Shown here: positions 23,039 to 29,756 of the stretch, piece after piece
Numbering within the stretch: position 1 is the stretch's first letter
How the letters are laid out: every line of letters starts with the position of its first letter
Assembly: GCA_043774925.1 (NCBI GenBank)
Contig: JAYVSZ010000037.1
Location: 1-29,756 of the forward strand
Reading direction: 5' to 3'
Length of the DNA: 29,756 nucleotides
DNA from: JAYVSZ01 sp043774925
Lineage (GTDB): Bacteria > Pseudomonadota > Gammaproteobacteria > Burkholderiales > Methylophilaceae
Translations under genes and position numbers: made by a program
Notes under the pieces: model-generated
The model's input: only the letters and a program-made list of their open reading frames with translations
Told to the model about the DNA's origin: nothing
Databases searched by the model: none

Positions 23039-23761
23039 TTATAACTTGAAGTCTTTACCTAGATAAACTTCGCGTACCGCTTCGTTATTCACAATTTCGA
23101 ACGGATGCCCAGAAGCAAATACAGTGCCGTCATTAACGATATAGGCGCGGTCGCAAATGCCTAGCGTTTCGCGCACATTGTGGTCGGTAATCAGCACGCC
23201 AATGTTGCGCGATGCCAAAAAACGGATAATTTTTTGAATATCCAATACTGCAATTGGGTCGATGCCAGCAAAAGGTTCATCGAGCAGAATAAAGCTAGGG
23301 CTGGTGGCCAAGCAGCGCGCAATTTCTACGCGGCGCCGCTCACCGCCAGACAAGCTGACCGCCATATTGTTGCGAATATGCACAATATGTAGCTCTTGCA
23401 ATAACGACTCTAGCTGCGCATGCCGCGCTTCTTCGCTTAAGTCTTGCAGCTCCAGCACCGCCATAATATTTTCGGCAACAGTGAGTTTGCGAAAAACAGA
23501 AGGCTCTTGCGGCAAATAAGCCAAGCCCAAGCGCGCGCGTAAATGAATCGGCATGCGGCTTAAATCTTTGTTGTCGAGCAAGATGCGCCCAGAATCCAAC
23601 GGCACTAAGCCAACAATCATATAAAAACTGGTGGTTTTGCCAGCACCATTAGGGCCAAGCAAACCAACTACTTCGCCACTCATAATTTGCAGCGAAATAT
23701 CCTGCACCACGGTGCGGGTTTTGTAAGATTTCCGTAGATGTTCTACAACCAATTCACTCAT
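23039..23761 (-). CDS. lptB: LPS export ABC transporter ATPase LptB
   Basis: Cytoplasmic ATPase that drives LPS extraction from the inner membrane together with LptF/LptG. The 240 residues show Walker A GPNGAGKT (36-43), Q-loop Gln86, signature LSGGE (138-142), Walker B ILLDEP (159-164) and the His195 switch. The tail DGTVFASGHPFEIVNN is typical. It lies 25 bp after lptA. lptF and lptG are not in this window. Confidence 0.98.
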   Translation of the reverse strand: MSELVVEHLRKSYKTRTVVQDISLQIMSGEVVGLLGPNGAGKTTSFYMIVGLVPLDSGRILLDNKDLSRMPIHLRARLGLAYLPQEPSVFRKLTVAENIMAVLELQDLSEEARHAQLESLLQELHIVHIRNNMAVSLSGGERRRVEIARCLATSPSFILLDEPFAGIDPIAVLDIQKIIRFLASRNIGVLITDHNVRETLGICDRAYIVNDGTVFASGHPFEIVNNEAVREVYLGKDFKL

Positions 23762-23786
23762 ACTGTAAGCTCGCTCATGGTTTTAC

Positions 23787-24398
23787 TTATTGTGCATTAA
23801 GTTGATTGCTAAATCTAAGTGTGCGAGTCACGCTGGGAGGCGCTTCTGCCTTGGGCGCAACGGCTGCTGGAGCAGCAGGCGTAGCTTTATTTTTTGGCTG
23901 AATAATCGCTTTGACCCGGCCACTACTAGTGCCGCCAGTGGTAGATTTTACGCCGCCAATCACTTCTGCATACTCGGCGTTTGCGTCGTAGCTAATGTAA
24001 TCGCCATACACAATGTCTTCGCCACGCTTAACCCATGCTTTGGTGTACAGCTGCACTTTGTCCATGCGGCCATCGTATTCTATGCGTTGCGCACTGCCTT
24101 CCATGTATTCGTTTTTGCCCTCGCGCTTTTGCTTAAATGTGGTTGGGTTGCCAGTGGATGTGCTGTGTTGAAAGCCCTCGGAATCCTCATGCACAATCAA
24201 TTTGTCGGCGTGAATCACCAAAGTGCCTTGCGTTAAAATTACCGTGCCGCTGTAGGTGCTAATTTTTTTGGCATCATTCACGGTCACCGTGTCGGCCTCC
24301 AACTCAATGGGTTTGTCGCGGTCAGCCGCTTCGGCAAAGGCGTTCAGGCTAATACATAAGCCCATGCAAGCAATGCTTAATCGAATAAGGTAATTCAT
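23787..24398 (-). CDS. lptA: LPS transport periplasmic protein LptA
   Basis: Periplasmic bridge protein that passes LPS from LptC to LptD. It has a signal peptide (residues 1-22, cleavage after NAFA) and then the OstA-like beta-jellyroll, with PIELEADTVTVNDAKKIS, TYSGTVILTQGTLVIHADKL and YDGRMDKVQLYTKAWVKR. At 203 residues it is slightly long because of an Ala/Pro-rich C-terminal stretch (about 165-190). The ATG overlaps the lptC stop by ATGA. Confidence 0.95.
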   Translation of the reverse strand: MNYLIRLSIACMGLCISLNAFAEAADRDKPIELEADTVTVNDAKKISTYSGTVILTQGTLVIHADKLIVHEDSEGFQHSTSTGNPTTFKQKREGKNEYMEGSAQRIEYDGRMDKVQLYTKAWVKRGEDIVYGDYISYDANAEYAEVIGGVKSTTGGTSSGRVKAIIQPKNKATPAAPAAVAPKAEAPPSVTRTLRFSNQLNAQ

Positions 24399-25147
24399 TT
24401 TTTACTCCGCAATTTCTTGGTAATGACTTGTCGTTGTTTGCTATTTTTTTGCTTGGTTTGGGGCGCTAGTGCCTTAGGTTTTGCGATAAACTGCTTGGCA
24501 GGTGGCGCTATTGCTGGTTTTGCGCTCACAATTTTAGCAGGCGTTGTTTTAGCTGGTTTTATTGGCCTAGCGCCTGTTGGTCTTTCATAATGCACTTTAA
24601 CGCGTTTGTTAAGCTTAACAGTTCGATCTTTTTTGCTATACACCATGCCGGTGGCGTGAATCACCGTATTAGGCGCTTGCTTAATGGTGACTGGGCTATC
24701 GGTTTTTACCAAATCTTGGCCAGGTAAAATAAACAATTTTTCTGTCAACACCTGCATTTCACCTTTGCCTTCAAACGCCTCGCGCGTTACCTTTACATTA
24801 TCTACTACTTGAATTTCTTCTCCATTGTTCGAAATGTAGCCGCGCAAACCTTCAATCCGCGTGTATGGTTTATCCACGGTGTATTGTGTAAAACGCGGGC
24901 GCTGCAGCGTTGTGCTGTCGTCATCGGGAAAATGCATCATCTCTGCCGCTGCCATCACGTAGCGCAATTTTCCCGCCGCATCGGTTTGCGTGGTCACAAA
25001 ATTCGTCATGCTGTAATCAGGATCATGTCGGCTACTACCATCAATTTTTGCGCTTTGCTGCTCCACAGTTTGGCTAATCCAATAAGTGGTTAATGCCAAT
25101 AAAGCGGCCATCACGAGCGGAAAAAATATGGCTGAGCGGGTCAACAT
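24395..25147 (-). CDS. lptC: LPS export protein LptC with long basic tail
   Basis: Bitopic inner-membrane partner of the LptB2FG transporter. It has one N-terminal membrane helix (about residues 7-25). A periplasmic LptC domain follows, with SMTNFVTTQTDAAGKLRY, YISNNGEEIQVVDNVKV and a GMVYSKKDRTVKLNKRVKVHYE end (about 168-188). The usual protein ends near here, at about 190 residues. This one has a further ~60 residues rich in Lys, Pro and Ala, ending in KKLRSKK. The tail lies in the periplasm if topology is standard. The gene overlaps lptA by 4 bp and lies 13 bp after kdsC. Confidence 0.92.
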   Translation of the reverse strand: MLTRSAIFFPLVMAALLALTTYWISQTVEQQSAKIDGSSRHDPDYSMTNFVTTQTDAAGKLRYVMAAAEMMHFPDDDSTTLQRPRFTQYTVDKPYTRIEGLRGYISNNGEEIQVVDNVKVTREAFEGKGEMQVLTEKLFILPGQDLVKTDSPVTIKQAPNTVIHATGMVYSKKDRTVKLNKRVKVHYERPTGARPIKPAKTTPAKIVSAKPAIAPPAKQFIAKPKALAPQTKQKNSKQRQVITKKLRSKK

Positions 25148-25160
25148 TGCGCATCAAACT

Positions 25161-25694
25161 TTATTTAAAAAACGGCGCTAATTGCGCCTCCAGCGTGCCT
25201 TGCGCTTGCATAATCAGCTCGCACGCTTCGCGCACTGCGCCGTATCCTCCCTGCTTTTGCGTGACATAGTGCGCGCGCTGCCTCACCGAATCTGGTGCGG
25301 CTGGCACACTAATCGCCAAGCCGCAGCGTAGCATCGGCGGCATATCCACTACGTCGTCGCCCATAAAAGCGGCTTCATCGGCTTGAATATTCATTTTTTT
25401 CAGCAAATCGTTAAACGCTACCAGTTTGTCATCCACGCCTTGGTAAAAATGCATCACGCCCGTGCTCTCGGCGCGCTGCGTCACCACTTTGCTGGTGCGA
25501 CCCGTGATAATGGCCATTTGCACGCCGCTCTGCCGTAGTAATTTCATGCCCAAGCCGTCTTGCGTGTTAAAGGTTTTATATTCCAAGCCGTCGTCGCCAA
25601 TGGTTAATCCGCCATCCGTCATCACGCCATCCACGTCAAAAATCACGCATTTTATTTTTTTTGCGCGCGCCAGCACGTCATTAGAAATAGCCAT
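25161..25694 (-). CDS. kdsC: 3-deoxy-D-manno-octulosonate 8-phosphate phosphatase
   Basis: HAD-family phosphatase that releases Kdo from Kdo-8-phosphate for LPS inner core. The 177 residues include the catalytic FDVDGVMTDG (Asp20 and Asp22), the ITGRTS threonine motif (about 64-69) and FMGDDVVDMP with metal-binding aspartates (about 109-118). It is the short, cap-less tetrameric type. Its ATG shares one base with the kdsD stop (TAATG), so translation is coupled. Confidence 0.97.
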   Translation of the reverse strand: MAISNDVLARAKKIKCVIFDVDGVMTDGGLTIGDDGLEYKTFNTQDGLGMKLLRQSGVQMAIITGRTSKVVTQRAESTGVMHFYQGVDDKLVAFNDLLKKMNIQADEAAFMGDDVVDMPPMLRCGLAISVPAAPDSVRQRAHYVTQKQGGYGAVREACELIMQAQGTLEAQLAPFFK

Positions 25695-26695
25695 TAGACG
25701 ACTTTCGCTTTCAGTAAATCATGCATATTGAATGCGCCCACCAGCTTGCCCATTTCATCGGTCACTAGCAAGCCATTAATTTTTTTAATTTCCATCAATT
25801 CAAGCGCTTCAACCGCTAGTTGATTCGCTTGTATCGTTCGCGGATTTGCGTGCATCACCTCCGCGATTTTGGCGGTTTTCGCCTCCACGCCATTGGCAAA
25901 TGTACGGCGCAAGTCACCGTCAGTAAAAATACCAATCGGCCTGTCAGCCGCATCCACAATGGCTGTCAGGCCCATACCTTTTTTCGTGATTTCTAATAAA
26001 GCATCGCCTAATAGTACGTTTTCGGCTACTTTTGGCACGGCATCGCCAGTGCGCATAATATCTTTCACGCGCGTGAGCAAGCGCCTGCCAATGTTGCCGC
26101 CTGGGTGCGAGCGCGCAAAATCTTCGGCAGAAAAATCGCGGCTATCTAGCACGCAAACCGCCAGCGCATCGCCCAAAGCAAGTGCCGCCGTGGTGCTGGC
26201 CGTTGGCGACAAACCCAATGGGCAAGCCTCTTGCGACACTTCTGCGCTTAAATGTACATGCGATTCTTTGGCCAAAGTAGAGGTTGCTTTGCCCGTGATG
26301 CTAATGATTTTTGCGCCCAATCTTTTGATGGTGGGCAAGATATTCAAAATCTCGTCGCTCTCACCAGAATTCGAGAGCGCAATCACCACATCGCCTTCGG
26401 TAATCATGCCCAAATCGCCATGGCTGGCCTCGGCTGGGTGCATAAAAAACGCTGGTGTGCCAGTGCTGGCAAGCGTTGCAGCGATTTTTCGGCCAATATG
26501 GCCAGATTTTCCCATACCGCTTACCACCACACGACCTTGGCAATGTAAAATAAGCTGAACGGCCTGATCGAAGTTTGTGTCAAGCCGTTTGGCAAGCGCT
26601 TCAATTTCCTGCGCCTCAATCTTTAGCACTTTGCGCGCTAGTTCCAATGTACTTGGTGCGTGCGCGAGTTCAGTTTGTAGTAAAGTTGGTGTCAT
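25694..26695 (-). CDS. kdsD: D-arabinose 5-phosphate isomerase
   Basis: Makes arabinose 5-phosphate from ribulose 5-phosphate, the first committed step to Kdo. The 333 residues hold an N-terminal SIS sugar-isomerase domain (about 40-185, VVSGMGKSGHIGRKIAAT, HPAEASHGDLGM and ALSNSGESDEI). Two CBS domains follow (about 210-330, GIFTDGDLRR and GAFNMHDLL). It begins the Kdo/LPS/sigma54/PTS cluster. No ribosome-binding site precedes the ATG, and a possible -10 box lies only 8 bp upstream. Confidence 0.97.
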   Translation of the reverse strand: MTPTLLQTELAHAPSTLELARKVLKIEAQEIEALAKRLDTNFDQAVQLILHCQGRVVVSGMGKSGHIGRKIAATLASTGTPAFFMHPAEASHGDLGMITEGDVVIALSNSGESDEILNILPTIKRLGAKIISITGKATSTLAKESHVHLSAEVSQEACPLGLSPTASTTAALALGDALAVCVLDSRDFSAEDFARSHPGGNIGRRLLTRVKDIMRTGDAVPKVAENVLLGDALLEITKKGMGLTAIVDAADRPIGIFTDGDLRRTFANGVEAKTAKIAEVMHANPRTIQANQLAVEALELMEIKKINGLLVTDEMGKLVGAFNMHDLLKAKVV

Positions 26696-26703
26696 AGTTA
26701 CTC

Positions 26704-26709
26704 AGTATA
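26704..26709 (-). promoter_or_regulatory. Possible -10 box of the kdsD cluster
   Basis: TATACT on the minus strand lies 8 bp before the kdsD ATG. With an ordinary start distance the mRNA would have a leader of only 1-3 nt. The -35 region at 17 bp (TTTATT) is weak, so this is tentative. Confidence 0.4.
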
Positions 26710-26760
26710 AAAGGGAACGCGCGATGAATAAAGCAAAAACAGCCAGATTTTTAGTAAAAT

Positions 26761-26785
26761 GGCAAAAGTAGGCACATTTTTTGCC
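26761..26785. other. Perfect 7-bp hairpin in the kdsD/antiporter divergent gap
   Basis: GGCAAAA (26761-26767) and TTTTGCC (26779-26785) are exact inverted repeats around an 11-nt spacer. The element lies between the divergently transcribed kdsD and antiporter genes, about 55-80 bp from each start. It may be an operator. No run of T follows on either strand as a terminator would need. The rest of the 144-bp gap is A+T rich. Confidence 0.4.
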
Positions 26786-26839
26786 TAAAGTTGCCGATTT
26801 TTAAACTTACAACAATCATAAACCAAGAAAATAACACTC

Positions 26840-28816
26840 ATGTTTGATTCACTCACCAGCGTTTTGCTCCTACTCACCAGCTCGGTACTCGCCGTCGCGT
26901 TGTTCCGCGTGTTGCGCTTGCCTGCCATGTTGGCCTATTTTGCAGTGGGCATTTTATTTGGACCTTACGCCCTCAATTTGTTGCCAAATACCGAATCTGG
27001 CCGTCATTTGGCTGAGTTTGGTATCGTGTTTTTAATGTTTAGTATCGGGCTGGAGTTTAGCTTACCCAAGCTTTACGCCATGCGCAAAACCTTGTTTGGC
27101 TTGGGTGGCGCGCAAGTGCTTATCACGCTGGGAGCCGCCTTGCTATTGGGTTCGCTCGCAGGGCTTAGTTTGCCAACGGCGTTTATGATTGGTGGTGCGC
27201 TCACCATGTCGTCCACGGCAATTGTGTCCAAAATCCTTATGGAACGCGTCGATTTGAACTCGCGCCACGGTCGCCTTAGCATTGGTATTTTGCTGTTTCA
27301 AGATTTAGCCGTCATTCCGATTTTGGTGCTCATCCCCACCTTAGGCGCACACTCGGCCAATTTGAGCGCCACGCTTGGCTTATCGCTCATCAAATCCGCC
27401 GTGCTGCTATTTGTGCTGTTCAAGTTTGGCAAAGCTGCCTTCAACTATTGGTTTGGCCTCGTGGCGGCGCAACGCTCGCGCGAGTTATTTGTCATGAACG
27501 TGCTCATGGTCACGCTGCTGCTAGCAACTGCAACCAAGCTGGCAGGCTTATCCTACGCGCTTGGCGCGTTTATCGCCGGCATGTTGATTTCTGAAACGCG
27601 CTACCGCTACCAAGTGGAATCCGACATTGCTTCCTTTCGCGATATTTTGCTTGGCTTGTTTTTCATCAGCGTCGGCATGCTGTTAGATTTTCATTATCTT
27701 ATTTCGCACGTCGGCTTAGTTGTGGCGCTGTTGCTGGCTTTCGTACTATTTAAAGCGGTCGTCATTGCCGTACTCATTCGCATGTATGGCTTCGAAGCAG
27801 GCGTTGGCATTCGTGCGGGCGTTATTCTCGCGCAAGCGGGCGAGTTTAGCTTTGTAATTTTGGCGCTAGGCTTGGAGCAAAAATTGATTGGCGGCAACGC
27901 GCTGCAATTGGTGCTGGCAGCATCGCTACTTTCCATGGTGATTGCACCATTCCTCATTCAAAAAAATGGAAAAATCGCACGCAAATTGATTAAAAGTTAC
28001 ATGATGAATAGCGACCAAAAGGTAGATGCGGTTGATCTTGTAGGGAAAGACCTAAAAGACCATGTGATTATATGTGGCTATGGCCGTAGCGGCCAATATC
28101 TAGGCCGTTTTTTGAAAGAAGAGCGTATCCCGTTTATTGCACTAGATATTGATCCGACACGTGTACACGATGCCGCCGCCGCGGGCGAGCATGTGATGTA
28201 TGGCGATGCGGGTCGCCGCGTGGTGCTGGAGGCCGCAGGCGGCGCACGCGCCAAGGCGCTGATTGTGAGTTATTCTGATATGCGTGCCTCCATGAAGGTG
28301 TTGCATGTGGCGCAGGAAAGTTATCCCGATTTGCCCGTCATCGTGCGCACTTACGATGAAACGCATATGGACGAATTTCGCGATGCCGGCGCGACCGAAG
28401 TGGTGCCGGAGGTGCTAGAAGGCAGCCTGATGCTCGCTTCGCACGCGTTGGTTCTGCTTGGCGTGCCACTCAATCGCGTGGTTAAACGCATCCGTTCGTT
28501 CCGTGAGGAGCGCTACAGCATGTTTAAGGGGTATTTCCGCGGCGTGACCGATGCCAACGACGACGACAACGCAAAGCAGGTCATGCTGCATTCTGTGGAA
28601 ATTAACCCAAATTCGTTTGTACACGGCATGCGCATCGATGAAATTGACTTTTCGCGTTTTGAAGTGGAGGTGCAAATGTTGCGTCGACCGAATATGCCAG
28701 AGCCGATTTCTGCGCGCGACGACATTACACTGGCCGATGGCGATGTGGTGGTGCTGTTGGGCAGCACGGAAAGCCTGATTGCAATCGAGATTTACCTCAT
28801 TTCAGGCAAATCGTGA
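26840..28816 (+). CDS. KefC/YbaL-type cation:proton antiporter with RCK domains
   Basis: Monovalent cation:proton antiporter-2 family inner-membrane protein, probably exchanging potassium for protons. The 658 residues comprise about 12 membrane segments up to residue ~385 (for example LPAMLAYFAVGILFGPYAL and FGIVFLMFSIGLEFSLPKL). A TrkA-N/RCK domain with the NAD-binding GYGRSG follows (about 412-417), and a TrkA-C domain at about 575-655 ends with DGDVVVLLGS. It resembles E. coli YbaL more than glutathione-gated KefC, but the substrate and gating ligand cannot be read from sequence. No strong ribosome-binding site precedes the ATG. Its stop overlaps the next gene as GTGA. Confidence 0.93.
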   Translation: MFDSLTSVLLLLTSSVLAVALFRVLRLPAMLAYFAVGILFGPYALNLLPNTESGRHLAEFGIVFLMFSIGLEFSLPKLYAMRKTLFGLGGAQVLITLGAALLLGSLAGLSLPTAFMIGGALTMSSTAIVSKILMERVDLNSRHGRLSIGILLFQDLAVIPILVLIPTLGAHSANLSATLGLSLIKSAVLLFVLFKFGKAAFNYWFGLVAAQRSRELFVMNVLMVTLLLATATKLAGLSYALGAFIAGMLISETRYRYQVESDIASFRDILLGLFFISVGMLLDFHYLISHVGLVVALLLAFVLFKAVVIAVLIRMYGFEAGVGIRAGVILAQAGEFSFVILALGLEQKLIGGNALQLVLAASLLSMVIAPFLIQKNGKIARKLIKSYMMNSDQKVDAVDLVGKDLKDHVIICGYGRSGQYLGRFLKEERIPFIALDIDPTRVHDAAAAGEHVMYGDAGRRVVLEAAGGARAKALIVSYSDMRASMKVLHVAQESYPDLPVIVRTYDETHMDEFRDAGATEVVPEVLEGSLMLASHALVLLGVPLNRVVKRIRSFREERYSMFKGYFRGVTDANDDDNAKQVMLHSVEINPNSFVHGMRIDEIDFSRFEVEVQMLRRPNMPEPISARDDITLADGDVVVLLGSTESLIAIEIYLISGKS

Positions 28817-29756
28817 GTTTAAAAATTATCGTTGTTGGCGGCGGCATTGTTGGCTGCATGACCGCACTAGAGCTCGTTCAGCGCGGATTTCAGGTCACCA
28901 TTGTCGAGCGCAATAGCATTGCCGCACAAACCTCGGGCGAAGCGTCATGGGCGGGCGCAGGCATTTTGTTTCCGCTATTGCCTTGGTTTTATAAAGATGA
29001 AGTGAATGCGCTAAGCTTAGCGGGCGCGGCACTTTACCCAGCCATTTGTAAGTTTTTGCTGGCAGAAACTGGCATCGACGCAGAATATAGTCAAAGCGGT
29101 ATGTTGATAAAACCGCCATTCGACGCGACTTTAGCGCAAAGTTGGTGCGCAAAAAATGGGGTGGAATTTGCAATAAAAAGCGACGATTTGCTACTGCCGA
29201 ACTTATTTTTACCTACGGTCGCGCAAGTAAAACCACCGCATTTGCTGCAAGCGCTTAAAGCCTGTTTGCTTAAGCGCGGCGTTACTTTAGTCGAGCAAAC
29301 ACAACTTGAGCCGCTGCCAGCATGTGAAAGTATCGATGTCTGGAGACCAAGTACTGGCGCGGCTCTCAGGGCAGATGCTTTTGTTGTCACTTCGGGTGCG
29401 TGGAGTTTTGATTTGCTTAAAGAAACCTCATTAAAACTCGACATCAAACCCATGCGTGGGCAAATTTTGCTCTATCAATTGCCAGTGAATTCGCTGCCAA
29501 ATATTGTGTATCAAGATGGCTTTTATTTGGTGCAACGCCGCGATGGTTACTTGTTGGCGGGCAGCACGCTGGAGGATGTCGGTTTTGATACTGGCACCAC
29601 AGAAGCCGTGAAATTGGCGTTGCAAACCAAGGCAGAAGCTATTATGCCAAGTTTAAAGCATGCCGCTGTCATCAAGCACTGGAGCGGCTTGCGGCCAGGC
29701 ACGCCAGATAACCTGCCGACTATTGCCGCACATCCAACGATTAAAAATTTATATCT
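28813..29756 (+). CDS. thiO: FAD-dependent glycine/D-amino-acid oxidase, ThiO-like (runs off window)
   Basis: A DAO-superfamily flavoenzyme. ThiO oxidises glycine to the imine used in thiazole synthesis for thiamine. About 314 residues are visible, and the C-terminal end lies outside. The start has the Rossmann FAD motif VVGGGIVGCMTALEL (about 7-21) with the acidic VTIVER end of strand two. Later come VVTSGAWS, KPMRGQI and a final GLRPGTPDNLPTIA, which is the flavin-contact motif of this family. The start is GTG at 28813, overlapping the antiporter stop (GTGA), so translation is coupled. A DadA-like D-amino-acid dehydrogenase is the alternative; the compact N-terminus and the PMRGQ motif favour ThiO. 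Confidence 0.85.
   Translation, partial: MSLKIIVVGGGIVGCMTALELVQRGFQVTIVERNSIAAQTSGEASWAGAGILFPLLPWFYKDEVNALSLAGAALYPAICKFLLAETGIDAEYSQSGMLIKPPFDATLAQSWCAKNGVEFAIKSDDLLLPNLFLPTVAQVKPPHLLQALKACLLKRGVTLVEQTQLEPLPACESIDVWRPSTGAALRADAFVVTSGAWSFDLLKETSLKLDIKPMRGQILLYQLPVNSLPNIVYQDGFYLVQRRDGYLLAGSTLEDVGFDTGTTEAVKLALQTKAEAIMPSLKHAAVIKHWSGLRPGTPDNLPTIAAHPTIKNLY

Overview
The window looks like a chromosomal segment of a betaproteobacterium, most probably of the methylotroph family Methylophilaceae (Methylotenera/Methylophilus-like). That placement is inferred from protein character and gene order (dapF-DUF484-xerC, rsmB-DUF4390-ntrY-ntrX, kdsD-kdsC-lptCAB-rpoN-hpf-hprK-rapZ-PTS); no database search was possible. 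No phage, insertion sequence, CRISPR array, tRNA or rRNA was seen.

Layout. (1) 1-2260, minus strand: the S-adenosylmethionine cycle. metK ends in a strong intrinsic terminator. The 5' part of ahcY follows, driven by a near-perfect sigma70 promoter and led by an SAH riboswitch with a competing hairpin. (2) 2261-4715, plus strand: dapF, a DUF484 gene and xerC; dapF may be translated from a leaderless mRNA. (3) 4762-6385: dgkA (minus), then yggX and an unrecognised membrane-anchored protein gene (plus), set among palindromic intergenic repeats. Inverted copies of one 18-bp repeat bracket the yggX pair. (4) 6386-11780, plus strand: rsmB, a DUF4390 secreted protein, and the NtrY/NtrX two-component pair. 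The NtrX ATPase domain is degenerate. (5) 11809-16316, minus strand: a small acidic unknown protein, exonuclease III, a standalone AAA/STAND-like ATPase that looks like an accessory insertion, and oligopeptidase A. (6) 16365-26695, minus strand: a long compact gene cluster that makes Kdo (kdsD, kdsC), exports LPS (lptC, lptA, lptB), and encodes sigma54 (rpoN), hibernation factor (hpf), HPr kinase (hprK), RapZ, a mannose-family EIIA, HPr, enzyme I and a small DUF4870 membrane protein. No sugar-transporting EIIB/EIIC is present here, so this PTS is probably regulatory. (7) 26840-end, plus strand: a KefC/YbaL-type cation/proton antiporter overlapping a FAD-dependent glycine/D-amino-acid oxidase (ThiO-like), which runs off the window.

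Themes. Envelope biogenesis, nitrogen/carbon signalling and sigma54 sit together. The sigma54 gene is here, and the NtrX of the same window seems to have lost the motifs needed to activate sigma54 polymerase. Short tandem duplications occur at four gene 3' ends. Most genes are ordinary housekeeping. The least explained parts are the degenerate NtrX, the lone ATPase with its repeat-rich upstream region, the repeat-bracketed yggX/unknown pair, and the long basic tail on LptC. I found no clear multi-gene system that is new.
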